A stretch of DNA of 64,000 bases from a bacterium SCSIO 12696 (GCA_024397955.1 CP073744.1:744001-808000); one strand, 5' to 3'; positions 20,306 to 29,788 are shown, counted from the stretch's first letter. Notes: a model not told the origin generated them from the letters alone. Program-made: numbers and translations.

Positions 20306-21130
20306 ATGAGAAAGTCCCCTACCCCACTGGTGGATATCGGCCTTAACCTGGCCAACAAATCCTTTGCCGCTGACCAGCAGCAGATTCTTGAACACGCACT
20401 GGAGTGCGGCGTACAACACTGCGTGCTTACCGGCACCGACGCAACCACCAGCGAAATCGTCGCCGAACTTTGCCAACAGTACGCCGAGCAGTTTCCCAAT
20501 ATGCTGTATTGCACCGCCGGGGTTCACCCCCATCACGCCAGCGAGTGGAACAGCAACAGCAGCGAGCTGATCCGCCAGCTTGCTAAACAGCGACAAGTGG
20601 TAGCTATCGGTGAAACCGGGTTGGACTTCAATCGCAATTTTTCACAGCCTGCCGATCAACAACGGGCCTTTGAACAGCAATTGCAATTGGCAACGGAACT
20701 GCAACTGCCAGTGTTTATGCACGAGCGGGATGCCCATCAGCGTCAACTGGAAATCATCAAGGAATACCGTGATCAGCTGGTGGATGGGGTTATCCACTGC
20801 TTTACCGGCAGCCGCGAGGCGTTGTTTAACTATCTGGATCTGGATCTGCATATCGGCATTACCGCCTGGGTGTGCGACGAACGCCGTGGCACCGAGTTGC
20901 AACAACTGGTGAGCAATATCCCGTTGCAGCGATTGATGTTGGAAAGTGATGCGCCCTATTTACTGCCGCGCAATATCGAGCCAATGCCCAAAGAACTGAA
21001 AAGAAGCCGCCGTAATGAGCCTGCGTTTTTACCTTGGGTGTTAAAAGAAGTGAGCCATCGTTATGGCGAACCAGAAGACGAAATTGCCGCAGCCACTACG
21101 GCTACGGCAAAACGTTTTTTTAGAATTTAG
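20306..21130 (+). CDS. tatD: TatD-family metal-dependent DNase
   Basis: A 274-residue TIM-barrel hydrolase of the TatD group. Family motifs are VDIGLNLANKSF at the N-terminus (TatD itself has D-I-G-x-N instead of HxH), CTAGVHPHHASEW, VAIGETGLDFNRNFS, the metal ligand regions VFMHERDAH and VIHCFTGSREAL, and LMLESDAPYLLPR plus RRNEPAFLPWVL near the end. The similarity to E. coli TatD is close over the whole length. Known members have 3'-5' exonuclease or DNase activity. It lies 22 bp after slt. Confidence 0.93.
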   Translation: MRKSPTPLVDIGLNLANKSFAADQQQILEHALECGVQHCVLTGTDATTSEIVAELCQQYAEQFPNMLYCTAGVHPHHASEWNSNSSELIRQLAKQRQVVAIGETGLDFNRNFSQPADQQRAFEQQLQLATELQLPVFMHERDAHQRQLEIIKEYRDQLVDGVIHCFTGSREALFNYLDLDLHIGITAWVCDERRGTELQQLVSNIPLQRLMLESDAPYLLPRNIEPMPKELKRSRRNEPAFLPWVLKEVSHRYGEPEDEIAAATTATAKRFFRI

Positions 21131-21153
21131 TACTTTAAATTTCGCACGCTGTT

Positions 21154-21912
21154 TTATTTAGGCTTGCGAAACTTCAGCGTCCAGCGGTCGGTATTGCCAG
21201 TAACGGTTTTACGGCCCACTTCGTAGCGCAACTCGTCATCGGGTTTGTAGTGGATTGGAGAGTAGTCCACCAGCTCAAAACCCGCTGCCTGAATTTCCAG
21301 AATCGCCTGTACCGGATCAAAGCGACGACGGGTCTCGCGGTTAAGATCCTGCATATGACGGCGAGTATGGTCCACAACTCCGTAGATTCCACCGGGTTTG
21401 AGCGCTTTAAACACCGCTTCGTTCATTTCTGCACGGGACTCGGTATCCAGATTGTGGTAGTTGCGAAAGGTCAACACCATATCGGCTTTGGGCTTGCCCA
21501 GGTCGACCCCGGCTACTGAGTACAACAGGGGTTCGCTGGTGGAACGGGTGAAGGTTGCTTTCTCACTCGATACCGCTACTTTGTCAAAACCTGGTTGTTT
21601 TAACAGCTCACCCACGCGACGGGTACCAACAGCAACGATCAACTCACCTTCATCCGCCAGTACCGGTGCCAATAACTTGGTGTACCAACCGCGACCGGGG
21701 ATCAGCTCGATCACTTTCATGTTTTCCTTCAAACCAAAAAATTGCAAGGTTTCCAGTGGCTTGCGGTTCTTATCTCGGGCGACTTCCGCCTCGGTGCGAA
21801 TATCCGCTGCCATGGCCTTGGACAGTTTATCCGCCAACGGATCTGGCTCGGCGGCAACGCTGGCGGTGCTGGCAGCCAGCATCAAAGCGGCAAGTATTAA
21901 TGGTGTTTTCAT
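21154..21912 (-). CDS. Predicted secreted SAM-dependent methyltransferase-like protein
   Basis: A 252-residue class I methyltransferase fold carrying a clear signal peptide (KTPLILAALMLAASTASVAAEPD). The SAM motif region is MKVIELIPGRGWYTKLLAP near 65-83, and VLTFRNYHNLD follows near the post-II position. The family (COG4798 as I recall it) is found in many proteobacteria with a signal peptide. A methyltransferase outside the cytoplasm has no obvious SAM supply, so the role is open. It is transcribed alone, convergent with tatD. Confidence 0.82.
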   Translation of the reverse strand: MKTPLILAALMLAASTASVAAEPDPLADKLSKAMAADIRTEAEVARDKNRKPLETLQFFGLKENMKVIELIPGRGWYTKLLAPVLADEGELIVAVGTRRVGELLKQPGFDKVAVSSEKATFTRSTSEPLLYSVAGVDLGKPKADMVLTFRNYHNLDTESRAEMNEAVFKALKPGGIYGVVDHTRRHMQDLNRETRRRFDPVQAILEIQAAGFELVDYSPIHYKPDDELRYEVGRKTVTGNTDRWTLKFRKPK

Positions 21913-22156
21913 CGTATTCCCTCCAAAAATAATGTATGTGTATCAGCGAGCTGATTGTTCAATCATAGACGTTTTTACACCATTGAACCGCATTTAATAC
22001 GCAACAATTTTTGCCGCCCTACCTGTGCAATACCCAACCCTCAAACCCAGTTCACATCTCCCGTTTTTCTCGCATATTAGATATGGCCTTTAGCGCTGTT
22101 TTGAGTACACTACGCGCTGCTTTTAACCGCTAAAAACATAAGGCCTACTTGCTGTA

Positions 22157-22921
22157 ATGAGCCGTCAGGGAACCGCTAGCTGCTTTCAATTGAAAGGCGG
22201 CAATATCACCACCATCGTACTGGAACTCAACGACTACCCCACGCCACAGTTTGCCGAGCAACTGACCACCAAAGTGCGTCAGGCGCCGTCTCTGTTTCAA
22301 CAGTCGGGGGTACTCATCAGCCTGGAACAATTTAGTCCCCGGGCACTGCTGGTGGACTTCAATGCCCTAGTAAAAGACTGTCACAAAGCCGGCCTGAAGC
22401 CCATGGCGTTTCGCGGTGGCGACAGCCAGTTTCAAAGGGCGATAGAAGAAACCGGCCTGCCCCACTTCCCGGCAGGCAACGGCCGCAGCCGCTCTCTCGA
22501 CGTCCCCAAAGAACCGGAGAAGCCCACCACCAGGGTTGAAACCGTGGTTGAGGAAAAACTGGTCTACCGGGACAGTATGGTGATCGACAAACCGATTCGC
22601 GGTGGTCAACAAGTCTACGCCGAGGGCACCGATCTGATCGTTCTCGCCCAGGTGAGCGAGGGCGCGGAAGTACTGGCCGATGGCCACATCCATATTTACG
22701 CCCCGTTGCGCGGGCGTGCCCTCGCCGGGGTCAAAGGCAACTCACAGGCGCGTATTTTCTGTCAGCGGTTGGAAGCCGAACTGGTGTCCATCGCCGGCAC
22801 CTTTATGCTCAGCGATGAACTGCAGCAACAAGCCTGGAAACAACCAACCAATATCTGTTTGCAAGGCGACCAACTGAAATTGTCGGTGCCGGGCAATACT
22901 CATTCTTGGACAAGCAACTAA
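22157..22921 (+). CDS. minC: Septum site-determining protein MinC
   Basis: The FtsZ-polymerisation inhibitor of the Min system, 254 residues. The N-terminal domain (CFQLKGGNITTIVLEL, then RALLVDFNALVKDCHKAGL) contacts FtsZ. A linker with KPTTRVETVVEEKLVY leads to the C-terminal beta-helix (PIRGGQQVYAEGTDLIVLAQVSEGAEVLADGHIHIYAPLRGRALAG), which dimerises and binds MinD. It opens the minCDE operon: minD starts 20 bp after its stop. About 240 bp without a gene lie upstream and should contain the promoter. Confidence 0.95.
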   Translation: MSRQGTASCFQLKGGNITTIVLELNDYPTPQFAEQLTTKVRQAPSLFQQSGVLISLEQFSPRALLVDFNALVKDCHKAGLKPMAFRGGDSQFQRAIEETGLPHFPAGNGRSRSLDVPKEPEKPTTRVETVVEEKLVYRDSMVIDKPIRGGQQVYAEGTDLIVLAQVSEGAEVLADGHIHIYAPLRGRALAGVKGNSQARIFCQRLEAELVSIAGTFMLSDELQQQAWKQPTNICLQGDQLKLSVPGNTHSWTSN

Positions 22922-22941
22922 CTTATTTAAAGGAACCCCCA

Positions 22942-23754
22942 GTGGCGAAAATTATTGTTGTAACTTCCGGCAAAGGTGGGGTTGGCAAAACCACCACCAG
23001 TGCATCCATTGGCACCGGGCTGGCCAAAGCCGGCTTTCGTACCGTATTGATCGATTTTGATGTAGGGCTGCGCAACCTGGACCTGATTATGGGTTGCGAA
23101 CGCCGTGTGGTGTATGACTTTGTCAACGTCATCAACGGTGAAGCCAGCCTTAACCAGGCGTTGATCAAAGACAAGCGCACATCCGACCTGTACATCCTGC
23201 CCGCATCGCAGACTCGGGATAAGGACGCGCTCACCGAAGAAGGTGTGGAAAAAGTACTCGACGAACTGGAAAAGGATTTTGATTACATCATTTGCGACTC
23301 CCCCGCCGGTATCGAACGCGGTGCGCAGATGGCGCTCTATTTTGCGGATATGGCCATCGTGGTCACCAACCCGGAAGTTTCCTCGGTAAGGGACTCCGAC
23401 CGCATCCTCGGCATTTTGCAAAGCAAATCCCGCCGTGCAGAGAAAGGCGAAGCACCGGTGGAAGAAAAATTATTGCTTACCCGTTACAACCCTCAGCGAG
23501 TCATGGAAGGTGAGATGTTGAGCGTAGAAGACGTGGAAGAAATTCTTGCCATTCCCCTGCTCGGCGTGATTCCCGAATCGGAGGCGGTACTCAAGGCGTC
23601 CAACCAGGGCAGCCCGGTGATCCTCGATGAAAGCTCTGAATCCGGCCAGGCCTACGACGATGCGGTAGCGCGCTTGCTGGGTAACGAAGTGGCACACCGC
23701 TTCCTCAGCACCCAGAAAAAGGGCTTTTTCAAGCGCCTGATCGGAGCGGCGTAA
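22942..23754 (+). CDS. minD: Septum site-determining ATPase MinD
   Basis: A membrane-binding ParA/MinD ATPase that carries MinC to the cell poles. The start is GTG 22942 ([19 protein letters not shown]), with AGGA 8 bases upstream; this gives the usual 270 residues. The deviant Walker [11 protein letters not shown] is at about 10-19 and the switch region ICDSPAGIE near 118-126. The C-terminal amphipathic membrane-targeting helix is [12 protein letters not shown]. The stop codon overlaps the minE start (TAATG), giving tight coupling. Confidence 0.97.
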   Translation: MAKIIVVTSGKGGVGKTTTSASIGTGLAKAGFRTVLIDFDVGLRNLDLIMGCERRVVYDFVNVINGEASLNQALIKDKRTSDLYILPASQTRDKDALTEEGVEKVLDELEKDFDYIICDSPAGIERGAQMALYFADMAIVVTNPEVSSVRDSDRILGILQSKSRRAEKGEAPVEEKLLLTRYNPQRVMEGEMLSVEDVEEILAIPLLGVIPESEAVLKASNQGSPVILDESSESGQAYDDAVARLLGNEVAHRFLSTQKKGFFKRLIGAA

Positions 23755-24005
23755 TGAGCATTTTCAGTTACTTCCGCACCCAGAAGAAAACCAGCTCCGC
23801 CTCGCTGGCCAAAGAGCGTTTGCAAATCATCGTTGCCCACGAGCGCGGCAAGCGCAACCAGCCTGACTACCTGGAAGCCATGCAAAAAGAAATCGTTAAA
23901 GTGATTCGCAAGTACGTGTCCATAGACAGCGACCAAGTCAGCGTCAATCTGGACAACAACGACGATTGCTCGGTTCTGGAGTTGAATGTCACCCTGCCCA
24001 GTTAA
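23754..24005 (+). CDS. minE: Cell division topological specificity factor MinE
   Basis: An 83-residue protein that stimulates MinD ATPase and drives pole-to-pole oscillation. The N-terminal membrane/MinD-binding part is [31 protein letters not shown], and the C-terminal dimerisation domain has [18 protein letters not shown]. It is the last gene of minCDE and is followed 37 bp later by a strong terminator. Confidence 0.96.
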   Translation: MSIFSYFRTQKKTSSASLAKERLQIIVAHERGKRNQPDYLEAMQKEIVKVIRKYVSIDSDQVSVNLDNNDDCSVLELNVTLPS

Positions 24006-24041
24006 ACGTTGGACACTGATTCCGAAATCAGTATACCCCAT

Positions 24042-24077
24042 ACAAAATACCCGCATTATCCGATGCGGGTATTTTGT
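24042..24077. terminator. Bidirectional terminator between minE and hrpB
   Basis: A perfect 15-bp stem, ACAAAATACCCGCAT paired with ATGCGGGTATTTTGT around loop TATCCG. It lies between the convergent minE and hrpB 3' part. Confidence 0.88.
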
Positions 24078-24097
24078 ATTTCGGCAAAACAAAAAAA

Positions 24098-25918
24098 CTA
24101 CAATCGCTTTTTCACCTTTGCGGTAGCGATTGCCTGAGAGGGATCATCCGGCCACGGGTGTTTGGGGTAACGGCCTTTCATTTCTTTTTTTATTGGCTGG
24201 TAACTGCTGCTCCAGAAACCCGCCAAATCCTGAGTAATTTGCAATGGCCTCCGCGCCGGTGACAACAGGTGTACCATCAGCGCAACTTTACCTTGAGCGA
24301 CTGTCGGCGTTTGCAGGCAGCCAAACATTTCCTGCAACTTTACCGCCAGCACAGGGGGCGACTGGCTGTAATCTACCGAAATCATGGAGCCAGACGGCAC
24401 GGCCAGCTTTTGCGGCGCCAAATCCTCCAATTGCTGGGGCAACGGCCAAGGCAGCAGGTTGGCAAGAATCGATGGCATATCCAATTGTTGAAAGTGGCTA
24501 AGGCGATTAACCGGCTCCAAGTAGGGAGCCAGCCAATCTTCCAGGCTGCCCAGCAGCGCATCATCGGATAAATCCGGCCAGGGTGACCCCAGGATTTGGT
24601 GGAGTAACATCACCCGACTGCGCCATTGTTTTAGGGCATCCGACCACGGCAAGATGCCCAACCCCTGATTGCGTACCACCTGCAAAAGTGCCGCCACTCG
24701 GTGTTTGGTATCCACAGCGGCAAGCGCTTCTGTGCGCCAGACAATCGCGCCAATGCACCAGCGTTTCTCCGCCACAAAGCGCTGTTCGCGGTCATCCCAA
24801 CAGGCTTGTTCGGACACGTCCACCAAGGTCGTCAGTACATCGTCAAACAACGCCGGTTGCAACGGCACTGCGCTGTATATGTTGTCTTCGCTATTGCCAG
24901 AGTGCCCCCCCAAATCCGCCACCACCAACCAGGGTTCACCCAGCAAAGAGGTTTGCCCCCGAAAGCTGGCCAGGCGGCCATTGCTCAGCTGGTAGCGGCC
25001 ATCGGGGCGCAGCCGGGCAATACGGTCCGGGTACGCAAACGCCAGCAACAGCCCCAAAGCGGTGGCTCTATCCGGGTGGTTGCGATCAGTGGCTGCGACC
25101 AAACCCTGAAAACGGCTGGCTTGATCCAATACCCGCTTACACCAAGGCTTCAAAGCCTGAGGACAGTGATGGCTATCCAGCGCATTCAGCGCATCGCTCA
25201 AATCAGAACCAAACACTGAGGGCACCGGCTCAGCCAACAACGCGGCCAGCTGACTGGCCAACAGCACCAAGCCATGCTCTGCACCCTGTAACAACATAGC
25301 GGCCAATCTCGGATGAGTCGGCAATTGTGCCATCTGTTCGCCACGACGATTCAGTTGCCAGCTGCCTGAGGAAGCTTGTTGAGCGGCACCGAAGCGCGCC
25401 AACAAGGCCAACGCCTGTTGATAGGCTCCTGTGGGAGGGGGATCCAGCCACTGCAAATCCAGCGGATCATCCACTCCCCAAGCCAACAATTGCAGCGCCA
25501 ATGGCGCCAAGTCCACCTGCAACATTTCCGGCGTAGTGTGAGCGGCCAATTGCTGTTGCTGCTGCTCGCTCCACAAGCGGTAGCACACCCCGGCCTGCAA
25601 GCGCCCCGCCCTGCCGGCGCGCTGGACACTGGATGCTTTGGAAATACGACGAGTGCGCAAACGAGTCATACCGGTGCCGGGATCAAACTGCGGTTCCCGG
25701 GCCAGGCCAGAATCCACCACCGTGGCAATGCCGTCGATGGTAATACTGGTTTCTGCCACATTTGTCGAAAGTGCAATACGGCGTACAGTTGTGGTAAGCT
25801 CTAATTCACCATCAACCGGGAAGGTATATTCATACTCATACCCTTCAATTTCGGGGTCTGATTCATCATAAATTTCATATTCCCACCCATCAGAATCCTT
25901 ACCCAACAACTCCCCCAT
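24098..25918 (-). pseudogene. hrpB: hrpB ATP-dependent helicase, 3' part, fused in frame to element DNA
   Basis: From A55 (base 25756) to the end (24098) this is the C-terminal two thirds of HrpB, a DEAH-box helicase. It starts inside motif V (AETSITIDG) and continues through SKASSVQRAGRAGRLQAGVCYRLW (motif VI) and the HrpB C-terminal domain to PLQITQDLAGFWSSSY near the end. The first 52 residues, from ATG 25918, come from the inserted element and are acidic (DESDPEIEGYEYEY), ending RRIALSTNV. The matching 5' part lies at 34495-35409. Joined at the ACATT core the two give about 837 codons without a break. Split inside helicase domain 2, the protein is probably inactive, although both halves remain open reading frames. 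Confidence 0.9.
25758..25762. repeat. attL core (left junction)
   Basis: ACATT is shared with the right junction at 34556-34560. To the left is hrpB (motif V, AETS...). To the right is element DNA leading into the recombinase gene, whose start is 155 bp away. Serine recombinases cut a central dinucleotide; the exact two bases within these five cannot be told. Confidence 0.75.
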
Positions 25919-27692
25919 GACAAAAGAACCTCTACGTTACGCTTACCTCTATTCTAGAGTAAGCAAAGAAAAACAAGCTACAACTGGGCAAGGCTTACAA
26001 CGCCAAGAAGAAGCCGCGTTAAACTTTCTTCGCCAGCACCCTGAATATACTTTAAGTGAACATACATTCACCGACGCTGGAGTTAGTGGCTTTGACGGTT
26101 CAAATCTAAATGTAGACTCTGGATTAGGGAGCTTTCTTGCCGCCGCTAAAAGAGGAGAGATACCGGAAGACTCTCTATTGGTAGTAGAGGCACCTGATAG
26201 GCTCAGTAGGCTAGGAATATCAGCAGGTGAAGACCTTGTTAGAGAGGTCTTTAGCCATAAGATCAATATAGCATTAGTCAGATTTAACTTAATCCTAGAG
26301 CATAATGATAACAACAATATTCAAAATACTATTATCGCCAGTGTAGGGTTTTACCTTGCGCATTTAGAGTCAAAACAAAAATCCGAGAGGATAAGATCAT
26401 CCATACGAAAAAGGCAGGCTATAGCAGCATCTGGTGGCGTCAAAAGAACAGAAGTCTGTCCAGCTTGGCTAACACTATCTAATGATCGTCGTGAGTTTAT
26501 TGTTAATGAAGAACGAGCAAATCTTGTTAAACGGATGTTTGACATGAAATTAAATCGTCAACTAGGCCCGGACAAGATAGCAAGGCAGCTCAACAAGGAA
26601 GGCATTCCTTCATTTACCGGTAAGCTATGGGGCCGGGGAACCATTAGGCAGTATTTAACCAACCCAAAAGTAATTGGCGAATTTCAACCAACAATCATTA
26701 AGTCGGAAAAAGGGATTAAAAAGACGACATCAGATGGAGAGCCAATTCAAGGATATTACCCAGCCATAATAGAAAAAGATGTCTTTTATGCTACACAAGC
26801 AACCTTTCGAAAAGCCGAATTCAAAAGAATTGGTAACTTTGCAAACCTATTCCAAAAGATCACCATCTGTACCTTTTGTGGGGGAACTGTTGGCTATAAA
26901 CAATCCGGCCCTCGATCTAAAGGGGCCGTATACCTTAAATGCAATAATTCCAACTACAACAGAGGCTGCAAAAGCCCAGGAATTAAATACCACCTTGCGG
27001 AAAAGGTGCTAGTGCAAATACTCTCTGGCTTAGACTATAGCCGGTTCTCACAAACCAAGGAAAACGACACCATAAATAGTGAGATAGATCAACTTTCCTT
27101 AAAAATACAAGCCTTAGAAGAGAAAATCACAATCAACGTCGAGAATGCCGACATGGGCAGCAAGGCAATTCGACAAAAATTTGTTGAAAAAGCCAACAAT
27201 CTTGAAAATCAAAAACAAGAATACCTAGAAAAACTATCTATATTAAAATCTAGATCTAGATCCTTTCAAACAGACCACAGCATACCTGCTGACATTGATT
27301 TAGAATCCTTTGAAGGCAGGTCAAAATTTAACGAATTTTTAAAAAGAAATATAACCAGTATCAAGGTAAGCAAACACTCTATTCATATTCTTTTCCCATC
27401 AAAACAGTATATAAATATCGACATAGCAAATATTTTTGAAAAATCAGAAAAAGAAATTGATGAACTTTCAATACAAAGCCGAGTTAAGGAATATTCAACG
27501 CCGAGCGGATTTTATATATATGGCGACCACATAACTGAACAATCTTTACATGAAGAGTCATCAGGTGACGACTACCCATATGAAGAAGACCCTCCTGAGA
27601 TGACATTAGAGCAGCTAGCAGAAGTACCCGAAGATCAACTTCACGCATCTCAGATAACCCTTGCTGAGATTGAGAAATCAAGGGGGCAATGA
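25917..27692 (+). CDS. Large serine recombinase (site-specific integrase)
   Basis: A 591-residue integrase expected to insert and, with a directionality factor, excise the element. The catalytic domain is residues 8-150 with the nucleophile Ser16 in YLYSRVSKEKQ and the VVEAPDRLSRLG motif. A Recombinase domain follows (about 180-290; GPDKIARQLNKEGIPS, GRGTIRQYLTNPKVIGEF). A zinc ribbon (CTFCGGTVGYKQSG with CNNSNYNRGC) is near 318-352 and a coiled coil near 380-440, all typical of the phiC31/Bxb1-like class. The extra C-terminal tail is acidic. It reads inward from attL. Its ATG shares the four bases CATG (25916-25919) with the divergent start of the chimeric hrpB ORF. Confidence 0.93.
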   Translation: MTKEPLRYAYLYSRVSKEKQATTGQGLQRQEEAALNFLRQHPEYTLSEHTFTDAGVSGFDGSNLNVDSGLGSFLAAAKRGEIPEDSLLVVEAPDRLSRLGISAGEDLVREVFSHKINIALVRFNLILEHNDNNNIQNTIIASVGFYLAHLESKQKSERIRSSIRKRQAIAASGGVKRTEVCPAWLTLSNDRREFIVNEERANLVKRMFDMKLNRQLGPDKIARQLNKEGIPSFTGKLWGRGTIRQYLTNPKVIGEFQPTIIKSEKGIKKTTSDGEPIQGYYPAIIEKDVFYATQATFRKAEFKRIGNFANLFQKITICTFCGGTVGYKQSGPRSKGAVYLKCNNSNYNRGCKSPGIKYHLAEKVLVQILSGLDYSRFSQTKENDTINSEIDQLSLKIQALEEKITINVENADMGSKAIRQKFVEKANNLENQKQEYLEKLSILKSRSRSFQTDHSIPADIDLESFEGRSKFNEFLKRNITSIKVSKHSIHILFPSKQYINIDIANIFEKSEKEIDELSIQSRVKEYSTPSGFYIYGDHITEQSLHEESSGDDYPYEEDPPEMTLEQLAEVPEDQLHASQITLAEIEKSRGQ

Positions 27693-27706
27693 CACCCCCA
27701 TACCTG

Positions 27707-29060
27707 TTAAATTTTCTCCATGATGACTGCTTGCTTTTCAACACCGAGAGCGTTCATATAGCTACCTAAGCCTTTATAAACAAAGGTTTTGCCAAGTCTG
27801 CTCACATAATCACCTTTAATGGCCCCTTTCATATGAATCAGCACAGGCATATCTCTAGCATCACCATCACGAGTTGGAAACAATAGCGCCTTACCCCCCG
27901 AGACCTGTATTACCTTGTATGTCTTGTCGTCATAATCGAGAACAATCATTTGCCCGATTCGTTCATCACCAATTCTTCTATCAATTAGAGCCTCAACAAA
28001 TGATCTTAAAGATACATCACCAAGAAATATACTCTGAACGCCTTTTTCTTTTTCAATATCAGCGATCACTTCTAGCTCTATTTTTCTTTGTTCCGCCCGG
28101 AAAGCGTCTTCTTTAGCAATTTGTTTTTCTAGGGCAATTTTTATTTTATTTTTCCGCTCATAAAGAGCACTTTTTAAAGCAGTTATATCCCCCAAACCTA
28201 CAGGAGAGTTTAGATCATTTTTATCGTATATTTTTGAGGCTAGTTGCAAATAGTTACCTTTCACAACCTTAAAAAACTGACACAGAAAATGCTCTTGATT
28301 TTCACTGATTTCAGATTTATTCAACCCTTTGATACAAGACCCTTCGTAGCGAGCTAAGGCATCTTTATCAGAAATCCATTGATACAATTTATTAGCTATT
28401 TCTTCCTTGGTTTCATCTCGATACTCTTCCACAAGAATAGCTTCATACTTCTTAATATCTTTAGCGATGTTATTGATATTGGTTCGTTGACTTTTAGCGT
28501 TATACCAAGAGATCGCCTTATTCAGCTCACCTACTACCGGCCTTGTAAAGTATTTTAAGTATTCTTCATCACTTTTAGTGAAAACTGGGTAATCCCTGCT
28601 ACCGTCCACACTTGATAAGGCACTTTCTGGAATGGTTTCATAAACTTTCCCTGCCGTAGAAAGTCCAGATTCAATTATTTCATTAAGGCTTTTAGCTGAT
28701 GGGTAAACTCCCTTCCATACAACCTCACACCTATCAACATTATTTTCTCTAATGTACTTTAGATCATTCGCTAAAGTTTCTTTTATTTCATTTAGTTTTT
28801 TGATACCTCGATTATTCCATTTAATTTTTCCTGATGAATACTTTTTGATATTTCTCTTATAGTTTTCAATTTCAGTGTATATTCTACCTTTATCACCAAA
28901 AAAACTCATTGGAGCATACTTTTCAGTCAATTCATTGCACACTTCTTTATCAGCCTCAGAGCCATATAGACCGAAAGACAGCATCAACAGAACCAACGAA
29001 ATTAGTGATCTAAATTCTCTAACCTTAAGCAAACATCTATTTGATTTTAAAATATTCATA
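27707..29060 (-). CDS. Unknown secreted or membrane-anchored protein, 450 aa
   Basis: I do not recognise this family. The start is ATG 29060 (MNILKSNR), with AAGGA 9 bases upstream. A signal-like segment (FRSLISLVLLMLSFGLYGSEA) ends near residue 36, and there is no lipobox. The rest is Lys/Glu-rich and mostly helical, with a long charged stretch (ALYERKNKIKIALEKQIAKEDAFRAEQRKIELEVIADIEKEKG) that could be a coiled coil. A small C-terminal beta-rich part follows (GQMIVLDYDDKTYKVIQVSGGKALLFP). It lies 15 bp after the 116-aa membrane protein gene, so they form an operon inside the element. Its place beside an HTH regulator suggests a regulated cargo function, but none is assigned. Confidence 0.75.
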
Positions 29061-29075
29061 TTCAATTCCTTTTAT

Positions 29076-29426
29076 TCATTCACCAATATCTCTAGCCCAC
29101 TCCAGGGCTGACAAATGCATTCCACCACTGACTAGAACAGCCAAAATTGCTATAACAATTCCAGCATCGAACCCCCAAAAATAGTTTCCTATGCTGTAGC
29201 TAATCCAACCCCATGCCAAGCTGAGTGAAACAAGTATTACTGTAGCTATTGTCTTGAAAAATAGGCCAATAAGTAGAAACAGAAGGCAGGCACCACCTAC
29301 CCACCATGAATTTGTCATTATTCCTGACACAACGGATACAATTGCAATCTCACCGAACAAAAAATTAGCGTTTTCTTCATTAAAACTGGCATTTGTCACC
29401 CCTTTTCGTACTTCGTTGTTTTCCAT
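29076..29426 (-). CDS. Small multi-pass membrane protein, 116 aa
   Basis: Three to four hydrophobic segments occupy residues 27-105 (FLFGEIAIVSVVSGIM, WWVGGACLLFLLIGLFF, IATVILVSLSLAWGWISY, AGIVIAILAVLVSGGM). The N-terminus is polar and likely cytoplasmic. I do not recognise the family. AAGGA lies 9 bases before the ATG. It is the first gene of a two-gene operon with the 450-aa protein and is divergent from the HTH gene across 73 bp. It might anchor the downstream secreted protein, but this is inference from position only. Confidence 0.7.
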   Translation of the reverse strand: MENNEVRKGVTNASFNEENANFLFGEIAIVSVVSGIMTNSWWVGGACLLFLLIGLFFKTIATVILVSLSLAWGWISYSIGNYFWGFDAGIVIAILAVLVSGGMHLSALEWARDIGE

Positions 29427-29499
29427 ACATATTTCCTTGTCTCAGCCAAACTTAGTCACGAATTTCTTGACATTTTATAGTGTCACTAAAATCTTGACA
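29427..29499. promoter_or_regulatory. Divergent promoter region with inverted repeat (candidate operator)
   Basis: The 73 bp between two divergent starts hold the inverted repeat TGACA-N8-TGTCA at 29468-29485. It overlaps a -35-like TTGACA (29467-29472) reading toward the HTH gene. A plausible -10 (TAAAAT, 29487-29492) lies 14 bp on, a short spacing. The position suits an operator used by the HTH protein to control itself and the membrane/secreted operon. Binding is inferred. Confidence 0.5.
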
Positions 29500-29745
29500 A
29501 TGCTCAGGACATCCCCACACAGCCAAGAATACAACCGCTTACGCAAATGGTTGAAAGACCAGCGTATCAGTGGGGATATATCCATCAGGGAAGTTGCTGA
29601 TAGACTAGGCGACAACTTTCAAATGGTCGCCAAGATTGAGGAAAGCGGTGGCCGCAAGCTCGAACTATTTGAATATTTTAGATATTGCGAAGCTATAGGT
29701 GCTGACGCACTGGAAGGACTTAGATATTCAAGGATTAAAATTTAA
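29500..29745 (+). CDS. Small XRE-type helix-turn-helix regulator, 81 aa
   Basis: The start is ATG 29500 (MLRTSPHSQEYNRLRKWLKDQR); the frame is open further upstream, but that overlaps the divergent gene. The order helix, DISIREVADRLGDNFQMVAKIEESGGRKLELFEYFRYCEAIG matches a compact Cro/CI-type HTH, where R-L-G and K-I-E are the turn and recognition helix landmarks. It is likely an autoregulated repressor of the divergent operon. It ends 43 bp from the convergent SLATT gene, so a role for the cyclase operon is also possible but less direct. Confidence 0.75.
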   Translation: MLRTSPHSQEYNRLRKWLKDQRISGDISIREVADRLGDNFQMVAKIEESGGRKLELFEYFRYCEAIGADALEGLRYSRIKI

Positions 29746-29788
29746 CCATTATGATCCAAAGAAAAGCCGGATTCCCGGAAGATCAACC

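Noticed and set aside
24583..25299. 238-aa plus-strand ORF over the hrpB 3' part
   Set aside because: It is antisense to HrpB coding sequence, proline-rich with low-complexity composition typical of shadow frames in GC-rich genes.
27682..27699. GGGGG...CCCCC hairpin at the recombinase stop as a terminator
   Set aside because: The stem is only 5 bp and no T-run follows on either strand.
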